A stretch of DNA of 64,000 nt, from NCBI GenBank assembly GCA_028023455.1, contig JAQFVV010012396.1:5310085-5374084 (forward strand). Direction: 5' to 3'. Made by a program: the position numbers and the translations under genes. Of the stretch, positions 34,677-45,953 are shown piece after piece; positions within the stretch are counted from its first letter, which is position 1; each line of letters starts with the position of its first letter. Source of the stretch: Epiperipatus broadwayi (lineage: Eukaryota > Onychophora > Udeonychophora > Euonychophora > Peripatidae). The notes under the pieces were generated by a model. It was not told where the DNA came from. It made no database searches and worked only from the letters and a program-made list of their open reading frames with translations.

Positions 34677-34760
34677 TTGACAGAATAGCTCAGTTGGTAG
34701 AGCATTTGCCTTAAATTTGATATTCAAGAATCTAAAAGTGCGAATTCAACTTCTAAGTGA
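34677..34760 (+). mobile_element. tRNA-like segment, right arm of C2
   Basis: GACAGAATAGCTCAGTTGGTAGAGCATTTGCCTTAAAT matches the D arm and anticodon-arm start of a typical tRNA, with box A at 34686-34697. The T arm (AAAAGTGCGAATTCAAC) is degenerate. It lies about 45 bp upstream of the hammerhead-like segment. It could supply an internal RNA polymerase III promoter; this is inference. Confidence 0.6.
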
Positions 34761-34965
34761 ATATTGACACTGTGCATATAGACCAGAAACACCTGAAGAA
34801 GAATGGAGAATAATAATACTCAAAATGTTATGTAATTACTAACCTGTGTTGTGTGTTATTACTAACAAGTTGTTTGTATTTGGAAAGTTTAAATAAAGTT
34901 TAAAATTTTCTATACATTCAACATTCACTCATAGATGATGGAAATAGTCCAACATATCACATCTA

Positions 34966-35499
34966 ATAATATACCAACATTACAAACATTCAGACAAATA
35001 GAAAAATAAAATATTTAATTTCAAAATATCTCAGAAGATAGATGACAAAGGCAATAAAGTTTAAGAATAATTTTGATTTTGGTTGCTTAGGTAAAATATT
35101 AGCTCAAAAATAATGCATTTACAAAACTAACTATGCTAATAACATTTAAACATTTATAACTTTTCTTTACTAAATATCACATTTGTCAGAATAACAAGTT
35201 TTAATTATAAACTCTAAATGAGTCCTGTATATAATATAGCAGTATTATCTTAGTCTGAACTGTAATGTAACAACAATAAACATATTGGACACATATATAG
35301 CAAAGTTTTAATGTTTAGCTTGGCTTAATTCACTTAGCTAGTTTTTAATTGTTATAAGTCATAGACATAGCAATAGTTGTAAAGGTTAATGGATCTGTAT
35401 ATATACTGTTCATGCTAATTTACATATGATTTACATATAGCATTATGCAGGGTAGATATGCCATTTATTAGACAAGGAAATGCAGGATTCTTTTTTGTT
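34966..35499. other. AT-rich spacer between C2 and the PLE relic
   Basis: No gene or repeat recognised. Confidence 0.4.
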
Positions 35500-36905
35500 A
35501 ATGGTGTATTCATCTTTTAAAATGTGCCCACTTGCCTAATCTTTCATTTAGTGCCATTCCATTCCATACAAACAATGTTGACTAACGAATGGAATAAAGG
35601 TCTATCCAGTTAAAGAAAAGTGTTCAAAAAAAATTGAACAGGTTTCATTGGTGTTTTGCCTTATTAAAGAGATAGGTGTGATGCATGATGTGCATTGATA
35701 GGTTGGCCTGAGATTCCCTGTAGTAAATGGAAAGGCAGGTGGGGTCATGACATTTGATTTTGTAAATGATCTGGGAGTGGAGTTCAGCTACAAAACTGCC
35801 CTTTGAGTTGTTAAAAAAAGGTTATAGAGATGATGGGGTGCACAAATCTTTTTATGAGTGAAAGTAATAACTTTGTTGATGTTATGGGTTATGGCAAGAA
35901 TGTATGGAAAAGAAATCCAGGGCTTCTTGCTAGTATTGATGGGGGGAGGGTGTAGTGTTCTGGGGTAAAAATTACTAATGTTTTGTAGGAAGGTGGTGAC
36001 CTTGAAACCTACACTGCTCATCTCTGATATTATGTGCCTATGTTATCCTTCCTGTGTGATTTAGGCTTACATAGGTGCAGGTTATAGTGAGGAAAGGCTT
36101 TGAGTCCAGCTGGTTTGTGAGGGAGTGCAATGTGTGCCAAATCTGAACCAATGAAACTGCATACAAGTATAAACTTGATAATCATTTTATAAGTCAAGGA
36201 TGTGCATTGTATATAAAGGACAAGATACTTAATTCCATTCAGGATGTCCTCATTTTTTTACATTAAAGTGTAAGTAATCTAGCATCTGCAAGGTTCTGCT
36301 AAATTTAAAGAGATTTTGACTTCAGCATTGCATATGAAAATGTCATCTACATAATAAAGGTATAGTAAAAAAGAGTGTGAGCTAGATGTAGATATATAAT
36401 ATCCTTTTTTTTGGTAAGGTTAAAAAAGATGCTTAAAATTATTCTGATGATGGGCAGTCCCATAGGCCATCTGTCTTCCATTTTGTAGGTAACATATTGA
36501 ATAAGGCAGTGATATCATTATGAATCCACGTTAAGCATTCTGTAATGAACTCTATTATATGAGGGTTGTATTCTATGCTCTTCAATTTTTATTTGATCAG
36601 CTGGATCAAAAATGTATGAGAGATTGACCTGTAGAATTTTGTAATGTTGAGTGATGAGAGGCAATCAAGTTGGCTCAGACAAGCCTTTTTAATTAAATTC
36701 AAGCACTCAAAAGAAGATTTTGCAGAGTACTTGCCAAAACCCAGGGAGTTGAAAACATATTGGTTTATTTTTTTGAAGGCTTTGTAGTAGTAAGCTCAAC
36801 TGAAATCAATCATTAGGCACAATGAGTATGCATTCTTATGCAGTTTGATATTGGCAAACAATCTAGGCAACATAGTAGCAGAAGGATATACCCTTTAAAA
36901 TAAAG
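35500..36905 (-). pseudogene. Penelope-like element: reverse transcriptase plus GIY-YIG endonuclease, decayed
   Basis: Minus-strand reading in order: SLGFGKYSAKSSFECLNLIKK and SSLNITKFYRSIS (finger/palm region, cf. SLDVTSLFTNIP), then TYKMEDRWPMGLPI (cf. ..QTDGVAMGSPLGP), then the catalytic box YYVDDIFI with YVDD at 36342-36353. Next is the linker WISFPYILAITHNINKVIT within an open segment at 35788-36021, then the endonuclease IIYKIKCHDPTCLSIYYRES.ANLSMHIMHH at about 35650-35775 (cf. Y.I.C..C...YIGET.RPL..RI..H). RT followed by GIY-YIG is the diagnostic PLE order. Many frameshifts and stops are present, so it is dead. It is the only RT-bearing PLE in the window and lies 0.5 kb from C2. Confidence 0.85.
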
Positions 36906-37584
36906 TATCTGTATGTCAGTCAGTTAGATTATAATTCAGAAAGTAATAAAAGAGTTTGATGATGTTTCCCAGTATTGCTCAATAGAAAGTTTTGGTTATT
37001 GAACTTTCTTGCTTTAGTAGCAGGACTATTCTGAGGCCAAAATGTGCATTTGAAAGAAGCAATGTACAAAAAGTTTAAATTACAACAATATTTTTAGTGT
37101 TGCTTTGACTGAATTTAACATTATTGTTTTTAGTCTTTCCCTTTCAAATAATTCACAGATCTATATTTGATATAATATTTGAAAAAGATGATTAATGATA
37201 AGTTAGTTCTAATAAAATTTTTAAATAAAAACAAATCTATAAAATATTTCAAACAATTTGAAAAGTGTGTTATTTTTTCTGGAAGTGTTTTCAGATAAAT
37301 AAATAAAACCATTTTAATTAATTTGGTGTGGCAAAGGTTTGGCATGAGGATTAAATTACTCTTTCAGTAGCCTCATTATGCATAGTGACTATCTTATTAA
37401 AAAGTAGATATAAAACTTTATAAATAAACTCCTGACTGTCACTAACATGATGAAAATTATTTTATTCACGAGCAGCTATAAATAGTAAACTTCATGTTTT
37501 CTAATTCAAGTTACATTTCATATCTCACAATTTCAAATTATATGATGTCATTTATTCAACATATATCATAATCTATCTTATCCT
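36906..37584. other. Possible 5' remainder of the PLE, then AT-rich DNA
   Basis: The first 150 bp (to about 37060) have the less A/T-rich composition of the PLE next to it and may be its 5' part, but no motif was readable. The rest is plain A/T-rich DNA. Confidence 0.35.
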
Positions 37585-37589
37585 ATGTG

Positions 37590-37665
37590 GTTTGATATTG
37601 TGTTAGAGTAACAGACTGTAAAGTTTGAGGTTCAAGGATCATGACCAGCTGTGATTTCTTATATT
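37590..37665 (+). mobile_element. tRNA-like SINE head, family I
   Basis: TGTGGTTTGATATTGTGTTAGAG resembles a D arm, and GAGGTTCAAGGATCATGACC is a box B. The box B half recurs at 55.9 kb (GGACTTGAATTCATGACC), so this is a dispersed tRNA-derived repeat. Confidence 0.4.
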
Positions 37666-37724
37666 CAAACTTTTTATGAACTCCTGAGCAATAAGCTTCA
37701 AACAGAAAACTTAGCATATATGTA

Positions 37725-38130
37725 TATAACCACTAAACATCACATGATCACCATCTCTTATGCTAGCATATAATTGTTATTAAACAGGTGATGTGATGTG
37801 ATGTATTATGACTTCTCCTTAAACAAAGTCAAGAATATCTCAGCAATTATGCCCAGATAAACCTGTTAGCCACTTTATTTTACATCCCCCACTCTAAATT
37901 TATCCATAATCTGCTCTATCCCATTTCCACAACATAATCTTTGTCAACTCTATAATCTTTTATAATTATATTTATATTTATGATTAAGACCACAAGCCAG
38001 AAACTAGTCTGGGGATATTGGATGAGTAGGCACTAGATGGGGATTTTATGCACAAGCCTTCTGACATCCATTGATTACTCTGGTTAACACAGGGTGGCAC
38101 TACTATATAGAGAGTTTTGCTTGTTTAATA
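37725..38130. mobile_element. Family D repeat, copy D2 (mainly right arm)
   Basis: It begins with CCACTAAACATCACATGATCA, shared with the start of copy D4 (61709). From about 37980 it carries the right arm: CCACAAGCCAGAAACTAGTCTGGGG, GATATTGGATGAGTAGGCAC and the terminus GAGAGTTTTGCTTGTTT. The GAAACTAGTC half of the family D hammerhead is intact, but the CTGATGA half is gone (GATTAAG). Confidence 0.6.
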
Positions 38131-38554
38131 TATGTATATACTTTTCAACTATTTTTATAAACTCTCTGTGTATGAACTAATATTTCATTCACAACTTAAA
38201 AAATAAATAAATTATAAAACATAAAACTTCCATGGGAGAGGGGAAACATCAATTAATTTAATTATAAAATTTTAAATATCTATTTAAAATATTTTTATAA
38301 ATAAAATTTGTTTCTATTTTTTTTTTTCAAAAATTATCTTTTAAAAAATAAATATTTTAATTATTTTTGAAAATCTTTAATTGCAAAAACTAATTTATAC
38401 TCTGAAAAATACAATTATTATTATAAATTTAAAAATATATCAACAACACAGTTTCCTTTTCAAAATAATTTATAAAATTCAATATATATAATTCAATACA
38501 CCAACATCTTTTTAAATTTTGTTTTTATATGATTATTATAAAAATATATAAATA

Positions 38555-38612
38555 TACACCAACGTTTCGACTATTTAATATGTATAGTCTTTATCAAGGA
38601 AACTGAAAAATA
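38555..38612 (-). ncRNA. PLE-type hammerhead motif, left arm of K (inactive core)
   Basis: The minus strand has stem I CC/GG, core TTGATAA where CTGATGA is expected, one A, stem II GACTA/TAGTC, then GAAACGTT (minimal stem III, H17 is T). Two core bases (C to T and G to A) are changed. The identical state in the other arm implies the changes predate the duplication. Confidence 0.45.
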
Positions 38613-38798
38613 AAAATATATAACAATAAATGTAAATATTAAATATTCCAAACAATTCCAATATATATAATATTCTTTACCTCAAACCCTTTCTATTACA
38701 ATATGAAAGGGTTTGAGGTGAAGAATATTATATATATATATACATTTTGAAATTGTTTGGAATATTTAATATTTACATTTATTTATTTTTATTTTTCA

Positions 38799-38848
38799 GT
38801 TTCCTTGATAAAGACTATACATATTAAATAGTCGAAACGTTGGTGTAT
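38799..38848 (+). ncRNA. PLE-type hammerhead motif, right arm of K (inactive core)
   Basis: The plus-strand twin of the motif at 38555-38612, with the same two core changes and an intact stem II and GAAACGTT. Confidence 0.45.
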
Positions 38849-39076
38849 ATTTATAGATTTTTATAATATTCATATAAAAACAAGATTTTAAAAAAAGACG
38901 TTTGTGTATTGAATTATATATATTTTGAATTATATTTAAATTTTAGCTCTGTTTAATACATTGTTGTGCAAATAAGTATATATTTAAAGAATGTGTTTAA
39001 GATGATGGATTTGATTTCAAAGAAAAATATTTTAGGATAGCAACATATTACAGTTGCATGATAAATTACAAACAGT

Positions 39077-39331
39077 TTAATAAGTTATCAAGTTATCAAG
39101 TTTTATTAACCATTTTATAAGTATTATATATTTTTCACCTGCTGTATGGATAACAAGACAATAATTGAATTCATACCAAATACCTCTCAAATATCTTCTT
39201 TCATTGAAGTCACTATTGTCATTTAGATTAACCACTAATTCAGACAGAAACACATGATCTTTGACAGTGTTATATCTGGAGATCTTTCTGAACTGTAGAA
39301 TGCAAAACACCTTGTGTTGCAGGGTCACCAC
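39077..39331 (-). CDS. 84-codon ORF, weakly like a transposon N-terminal domain
   Basis: The protein starts MVTLQHKVFCILQFRKISRYNTVKDHV. Its opening is reminiscent of the DUF4817-type N-terminus found in some invertebrate transposon proteins (MATLQ.KAFCV..F....S.. pattern). The remainder (NDNSDFNERRYLRGIW...) is not recognised. The ORF is short and isolated, with no start context or neighbours to support expression. It is most likely a transposon fragment or chance. Confidence 0.22.
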   Translation of the reverse strand: MVTLQHKVFCILQFRKISRYNTVKDHVFLSELVVNLNDNSDFNERRYLRGIWYEFNYCLVIHTAGEKYIILIKWLIKLDNLITY

Positions 39332-39999
39332 TTTGTGAAAACTAATGTTAGAGGTTGATTGTGTATTGGGAAAATCATCCAGTGGTAATCACTTCAAAAT
39401 TTATGCCCCATTCTTACAAGTGATAAAAAGTTTTGATCATAGACAGTTCATCATTGCAAATATGCAGTGATTTCAAATTAGGATCCATCCCTTAAAACAC
39501 TCTGCAATACATATGCTAAGTTACATGGCTTAAGACAAGAAGGATAATTAGACAACATAGTATTAAAATCAAGCTATAACCCAATCATCATTGTAGACAG
39601 TTTACCATTGTTTGCCATACTCTTAACACATTTTTTTCTGGAATATTCTGCAAATAAAGAGAGGTTGTTTATTAAATGTACTAAAAAATATATATCTAGT
39701 TATTTTGCCCTAGTTTATATGCAATATCGTATTATAACCAAGCTATGGAGATTGATCATTAATAATGCTTGGAGGTTATTGATTATTATCTTTTAACACA
39801 ATTTATTCTTCCACTTTAATATTTAAAAATTTGACTGAATTCTATATCATTACAAGAATCCAAAATATTTAAAATAGCTGTCTTTTTAAATATATATATC
39901 CCACAAAGTACACACTGCTTACAGAAAAAAACTTTTTATTTGACTTTAATTATTTATATTTATATCAAAGAATTTCACAATTTCATTTATATATATATA

Positions 40000-40322
40000 A
40001 TAGAGAAATAATTAATAAGTACGACCAAAGTGAGGTTAAATAAATTCGTTTATTAATCTGCTGAGTTAACTTTGAACGCATAATGTCTGTTTCAAAGCAT
40101 AACTGATAGGTAATTAGCAGAGTGTGATAGTAATTTCGATTATAAAAGATTAAACTTGTGGGGTTCAAAAGATTTGCATGATTGCGTGTATAATAGATAA
40201 TTGCTAGTTATCTACCAGTTATGCTTTAAAACAAACGCTCTGTGTCGAAAGTTAATTCAGTAAATTAATAAACGAATTTATTTTCACCTCACTTTGGCCG
40301 TACTTATGACTTATTTTTCTCT
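40000..40322. mobile_element. Foldback element L
   Basis: AATAAGTACGACCAAAGTGAGGTTAAATAAATTCGTTTATTAAT at 40014-40057 is mirrored by ATTAATAAACGAATTTATTTTCACCTCACTTTGGCCGTACTTAT ending at 40308. The inner arms continue (GTTTCAAAGCATAACTGATA against TACCAGTTATGCTTTAAAAC). Segments such as GTTATGCTTT...AAACA and GTCGAAAGTTAA resemble sequences seen at PLE ends, but no clear hammerhead core was found. Confidence 0.65.
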
Positions 40323-42707
40323 TATATATTTCCTACTGCTTTAAACTTCTGATTTATATATATATTATGTATTTGATAAATATGATTTACAAATGCTATA
40401 TTTTTAACCAGTGCTTATTTTATACAACAATACTTTAATAAACACTCAAATAATGACCCAATTATTTTTTGTTTGATTACAAAACATTATACTTTCTTTA
40501 ACTTCAGATATAGATTTTAAACATTATTAAAGATTAAAATATCTATTAATTTTATGAAGTTGCATGTTTTTTAATCTATTACAGCATAGTAGTTACACAA
40601 ATAGTCTTACTTATTTAGAATTACTTTAAATAATTAATAGACTGTAAGTTTATAAGAGGTTCAAACTCTGAAAGTAATCCATAAGATCTTGAAATCCAGA
40701 GTTCAGAACTTTATTTCTACCCTAAACTACACAGAATTATTTATTGCTATATTTACTTCAAGAACTTGTAGATACTGATATAGCTTTTTGTTTTATATAG
40801 AGCTCGCAAATAAGCCAAGGTTGGAGATATTCTGCAAAGCTTGTTAAGAGCTTATTAGCTAGCTCTATATATAACATTTGTAATACAAGCTTATTAAATT
40901 AGGTCATGTGATATATGACTTGGTTTCTTTGTATGATTTTTGTTTATCTACTAGTTAAATATAGCTAGATACCCATTTACTGACCAATATAGATGTGGGC
41001 TAGCTGTCTAAAGCACTTAAATTTTTAATTTATTTTTATTATTAGTATTGCATAATAAATTTTGTAAGGTTTAATTCTAGTTCATTTCATTATATTTAAT
41101 GTATATTTAATGAAAATATTCAGTATAATAAATATTGAAATTATAAAAAATATAACTTATTAGAATATAATCTAAATCAAACTAATAATTATATAGAGCA
41201 TCAATTGTTTTCAATGATTGCATTTTTATCTTTGCTTATCTCTGCCTGAAAAAAACTTGAAACTTTTCACTCAATACATGAAATAGTTCTCTTTAAATTC
41301 AAAGCAGCATATGATTATTAATATTAAGGAATGAGTGTAAAGACTTTATAACTATCACTTTAAATCCTTAATTTAAAAGTCCAAACAACACTAACTCACT
41401 AACTTTTGTAATAAAAATCACTTTTCTAGATTTTCAAATTATGTTCAAACAGCGGCGCAGTTAATCACAAGATATCATGTTAATAATTACATGCATCAAT
41501 CTTCTCATAGATTAATATTAAAGGATTTAGCTAAATACTAATCCTCATTAAAAAGCAAAGAAGACTCTATCTTCGTAGCATATTCATATTTATGTGTTTA
41601 CATTCATTATTCAACTAATTTAGGCATCCATAATACAAATTTAAAATTCGTGATTATTTTTACAATGAGTGTTAGTAATCTGGTAGCATTGCAATAAATT
41701 AATATTATAATTATACCTAGATTTAATCTTGAAAATCAATTTCAGAATTTTTTTGTATTGTTTTAATTGTAATTTTTGCATTATAAAACATCATAACAGA
41801 AAATAGATAGATAAAGAGAGAGAAATTTTACAATGTTAAAATATTCAATATTATTGTAGAGGGTTGGGTTGTTATTGCTGTTTTAATATTTAAACAAAAT
41901 ACCCATTTGAATGCACTTTCTTTTATAACAATTAAAACATTTTGTATCAGATTACTTAATTATTTTAATCCTCCTTGTATTAATTCACTGTTAAACAAAG
42001 GTCTTTCAAATTTTAATCCAGTTTCTTTGATCCATGCCCCCCCCCCATATCACCCAAAAAAAGTTTTTATCTCATTCATACACTTTCCATAAAGTATATT
42101 TCTAAGTTTTTTTAGCAGTTTTTTTTTGGAAAAAAAGGGATAGTAAATAAACATGGCAATGGATTTTACATTGAATTCAAAATTTAAAGGATTTAATTGG
42201 CAAAATTTTGGATTTATTTGTTAATGGAGTATATACAAAAACTTTAAAATTAATAAAGTCATTTCCAACTACATTTATTTATCTGAAATTTTTTTCACTA
42301 TATTCAGTAGGTAAACCGAATATAGAAATAGATTGAAACTGACTTATGATTACAAATAATTATAATTCCAAATTTTAAAGATTCCTGTGTTAATTTTTTT
42401 TTTATTCTAGTAATTATAAAAAATGTATATAAATATTTGTTAACACAATACTATTTTAGTATTATTTGCTTTTATTTGTTTTTTAAAATATTTTAGGACT
42501 CTAGATTTTGCAACTTTTGCCCAATCTACAAGAGTTTTATAGTTGCAAAAAGGTTGAGAAACTGTATTAGCTAAATATCCAATTCAGATTATATTTACCT
42601 GTGACATCTTACTTTTTCTTTCTTATTTCATTATTTTTTTAAAAATTTATTATAATTAAATACTTATGAATATAAACATATTTAGTATGCTTTGTTGTTC
42701 TTTAGAT
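40323..42707. other. AT-rich DNA with a possible dispersed-repeat fragment
   Basis: No gene supported. 40955-41020 (TAGCTAGATACCCATTTACTGACC...GGGCTAGCTGTCTAAAG) resembles segments at 51.7, 54.35 and 58.1 kb and belongs to dispersed repeat H. A C10 run lies at 42037-42046. Confidence 0.4.
40955..41020 (+). repeat. Dispersed repeat H, fragment
   Basis: It contains the shared core AGATACCCATTTACTGACCAATAT...TGGGCTAGCTGTCTAAA. Related segments are at 51684-51775, 54345-54415 and 58125-58240. The 58 kb copy is joined to a tRNA-like head, which suggests H is the body of a SINE. Confidence 0.4.
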
Positions 42708-43213
42708 CAGTGGTCTTCAACCTTTGGTCCATGAACAGGGCCGCAGAATTTTTCTGCCGGTCAGCGCTAGACTGGCAGGAAAGTTTGTAATGACAAAATA
42801 ATAAGAGTTTAAACTTTTAATTAATATAAACAATTTTTATTTATCTCATTTTTACCCAATTAAAAAAAAAGAAACAGAATGAAAACAAAATTTAATCAAT
42901 CATACATAAATTAATTTGTTTTTCTATTTATCACAGATGTTTATGGGGGGGGGGCAGAATTAAATTTTTTATTACTTTTCTAAAAAAATTCAAAATTGAA
43001 AAAAAAAAAAGGTTTTTATTATACAAACTCCATATATATATAACTTCATCTTATATATTTAACATTGTTGTTTTGATAGGTTATAACAATTATGCTCATC
43101 TAAGGCTAAACAGTTTACATCTTTAAGAAAATTTATCTATAGACTTCTGCCTGTAGAGAAACCTTATCCTTATTTTTACCAGTCCGCAGGCATGAAAAGG
43201 TTGAAGACCACTG
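42708..43213. mobile_element. hAT-type MITE with 8-bp target duplication
   Basis: The terminal inverted repeats start CAGTGGTCTTCAACCTTT (left) and are matched by AAGGTTGAAGACCACTG (right), a classic hAT-type terminus. The flanking 8-mers CTTTAGAT (42700-42707) and CTTCAGAT (43214-43221) differ at one base, as expected for an old hAT target-site duplication. The 506-bp interior is non-coding, with a subterminal GCCGCAGAATTTTTCTGCCGG hairpin and a G10 run at 42945-42954. It is non-autonomous and would depend on a hAT transposase such as the decayed one at 25.2-26.1 kb, though a direct relation is not shown. Confidence 0.85.
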
Positions 43214-45890
43214 CTTCAGATTACATACATTAGCATATTTCAATTTATAAGAGCTTTTAATAATATGTATCCATATATATATATATCCATATATATTACT
43301 TATTAGTGCATATCATAAGGACCAATAATTACATTTTTCCAAAGGATAAATACAATGAATTACTGATGGCTTATATCATTGTAAATGTAGCAAATATTTT
43401 AAGATAGCTCATCTTTTTAAAAATGTGTAATTTATACATTAATTTGTATATAAAGTTAAGTTTATTTATTTTAAGATACAGTATATATTTGGCTTGGTAC
43501 AGTGAAAATTCCAGAAATGTCAACTGCAAATGATTCTTTAACTTTTTTCTGATTGTAGTCCTACTTTCCACACTGAATTCATGCTTTGAGCATTATCTTT
43601 TTGTATAAAAATTGTAAAAAATGTATGTAATAGTTGAATAACTCTTTTTTTTTTCTTTTATATGCATTTAATTTTTTTTATTATCAAAGATGCAGGAACA
43701 ATAAGCAAGCTATTTGGATCTAAGTGTGTGTGAATGATTATGGATGTGTTAAAGGGACAAGAAAATTTTAAATTGTTCTGTTGAACATAAATAATCATAG
43801 TTATGCGAAGTATAGGCAGGTTTAAAAAACAATGTAGCATCTCTTTTGAGTATTTATTGCAAAAATATTGTATTTGTTCCATATAATAAGTTCAAAAAGA
43901 ATTTTGTCTGTAATTAGGGAGACACATAGATTCTAAAATTTAACTATAATCTTGATTATAGGTGCTAAATAAAATTCCAATTAGGAATCTAATGTTACCC
44001 AAAAGAATGGCATGCTCAAAGTTATGATATGTAAAAAAGGATATTCCAATAAAGAAAGTATTTCTACTAATGATATTAAGAATGCAGGATGCAACATATC
44101 TATAAGATATCAAATTAAGGTCACTTTTGCTGATTGGAAAGTATTAAATGATAAAAGTTGTGAGGACATTTCCCAGTCATACGATTTGATTACAGAAATG
44201 AGCTTATTAATAGTAAATGTTATATAATATGCCAGAATCTTTCTAAAAATAGCATTATGTACATGAAATTTCACAATAAGCTAAAGCAATTTTTGGCATT
44301 TTTTAAATTTTACACTAAGTAAACTCATTATGAGTCAAATTGTGGTGATTCTGCTTTATTAAGTTAATTGAAATACTTATAAAAGATTGTGTTTCTTGTA
44401 AAGTATGATGATGCCATGGTCTTTTTAAAGTTGCCATATGGATTGTTTTCTAAGTCGTATTATTGATTCAGTAAAATAAATTTTTAAAAAGTCATCAAAA
44501 TATACTGAATGAAGAGGGTATTCAAAAGACCTCTGAAGACCATCATCAACAAAGGATATGATATAAACAATAATCTCAAAATACAATAGGTAAAGATCTT
44601 CACTTTGTTCTATTTGCTTATCTAGTGGATCTACAGAAATTGTAAACAAAAACGATGCAATTGATTATTCTTGGGACCTATTTTGACTGGGTTTGAAGAA
44701 TGCAGATAGATATATGGAATTTTTTAGCTAAATGAATCTATAGGTGAGATAATTCTGGATGGTGATTAACAGTAGCAGTTTTCTATCAAATTTGTATTCA
44801 TCAATTTATTTTTTCCTTTGCTTTTGGTTTGCTTTTATTTTGTAAAGTTGAAGATAGCAATCTTTACTTACAATTACAATTATTTTCAAATGTATAATAA
44901 AAATAATAGTTAAAAAAATAAAACTGCAAATGAAAAGATAAAATGTTAAAGAACAGAATTTAAAATGATGTATAAATAACATAACCAAAAACCTGGAGAC
45001 ATTACAAGTCATCGGATAGCAATTTACTATCCGTGGCATAAAAGAATGAAGACTATTATAGATGCAACAAAAATCTTGAAGTTCAGAGTGCTAAAAATCA
45101 TGAATATCTATGCACACACACGTTTTTTCAATGTACATAAGATGAAATCTTGACTGACATTCAAAACTAAACAAATTACTTCTTATTACAAGGTTAGAAA
45201 AGAAGTTAATTCACTGGAATCAATTACTTAAATGGTAATGTTTTAAGACAGAGAACATCAAGTAGCAATTAAATAACTGCGAAGTTCTTTACAGTTTCAC
45301 AGATCTGTTCAATAAAATTCAAGCAGTTTATAAATCTGCTTATAGGCAAACAAACTTAGTTTGTAAAAATAATCGTGTTAAGCAAGTTATTAACAGAATG
45401 TGAAAAGATTATATATTTCTAAAAATTTGACGTTAAATTTTTTTCCCATTTATGTTTACAACGGTATTAAATTTCTGAAATCTTAATATAGTTGTTTCTT
45501 TTTAGATTAAATTAAAAAATTGATGAAATATTGAAAAAATATTTTTATATATAACACATTTATACTTTTAGCAATTTATCTATTTATGCTTATATAGAAA
45601 TAGTCTATATTCGTCATCAGTTATTAGCTATTAGCCAGGTCTCTCTATTATCATTTTTACAATGTCCTTCAGCAACTAATAGTAAACTATTTTAGGGAAA
45701 TGTCTACGGGCAAACAGGAAAAAAAAAGTAAATAAGATAATACTGACTAAATAATATATAATATAAATAACTCATTATAATGGTCATAAGAAAGATATTT
45801 TATTAAAGATATATATATCGACAACACAGAAAACTTGTTTTAAATAACTGGACTTAACTTAATAAATACCAAAAAATCCTATCAATTATA
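43214..45890. other. AT-rich DNA, no supported gene
   Basis: Several ORFs of 66-77 codons occur (43371-43571, 43658-43882, 44012-44227, 44425-44649, 44806-45039). None has a recognisable motif. The two around 44.0-44.65 kb have more mixed amino-acid composition than the rest and could be remains of a transposon, but this is unproven. Confidence 0.35.
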
Positions 45891-45953
45891 CCCCCCCCCC
45901 CCCCCCCCACCCCCACACCCCATTCCCCCCCCCCCCCCCCTTTTTTTTTTTTT
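45891..45953. repeat. Poly-C / poly-T tract
   Basis: Runs of 18, 5 and 16 C plus shorter C groups (45891-45940, broken only by A and ATT) are followed directly by 13 T. The minus strand has several long G runs and could form G-quadruplexes. The plus strand could form an i-motif. Tract length may be unreliable in the assembly. Confidence 0.95.

Larger units (their letters stand above)
33637..34965. mobile_element. PLE-derived foldback element, copy C2 (1.3 kb)
   Basis: The termini are inverted repeats: ATGTTGGACTATTTCCATCATC at the left against GATGATGGAAATAGTCCAACAT at the right. Inside each arm the order is the same as in C1: hammerhead-like segment (right arm CTGAAGAAGAATGG...), tRNA-like segment, a second box-B-like segment (GGTTCAAATCCTCC on the minus strand, 34610-34645), then GIY-YIG coding remnants in opposite directions around the centre (about 34220). 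This is the longest and cleanest of the family C copies. Confidence 0.82.
38480..38925. mobile_element. Foldback element K, near-perfect 0.4 kb palindrome
   Basis: The arms match almost base for base: ATACACCAACGTTTCGACTATT (38555 onward) against AATAGTCGAAACGTTGGTGTAT (38827 onward), and CTTTACCTCAAACCCTTTC against GAAAGGGTTTGAGGTGAAG around the centre (about 38695). Both arms contain the PLE-type hammerhead-like segment. It has no coding potential. The high arm identity suggests recent formation or gene conversion between arms. Confidence 0.75.

Noticed and set aside
34677-34760. Functional tRNA gene
   Set aside because: Only the D arm and part of the anticodon arm fit. It recurs, equally degenerate, in every family C foldback.
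44012-44649. Two ORFs considered as exons of a host gene
   Set aside because: No recognisable domain, opposite strands, no splice pairing seen. Conservation data would be needed.
45600-45650. Minus-strand CTGATGACGAATATAGAC as a hammerhead
   Set aside because: No GAAA box after a plausible stem II.
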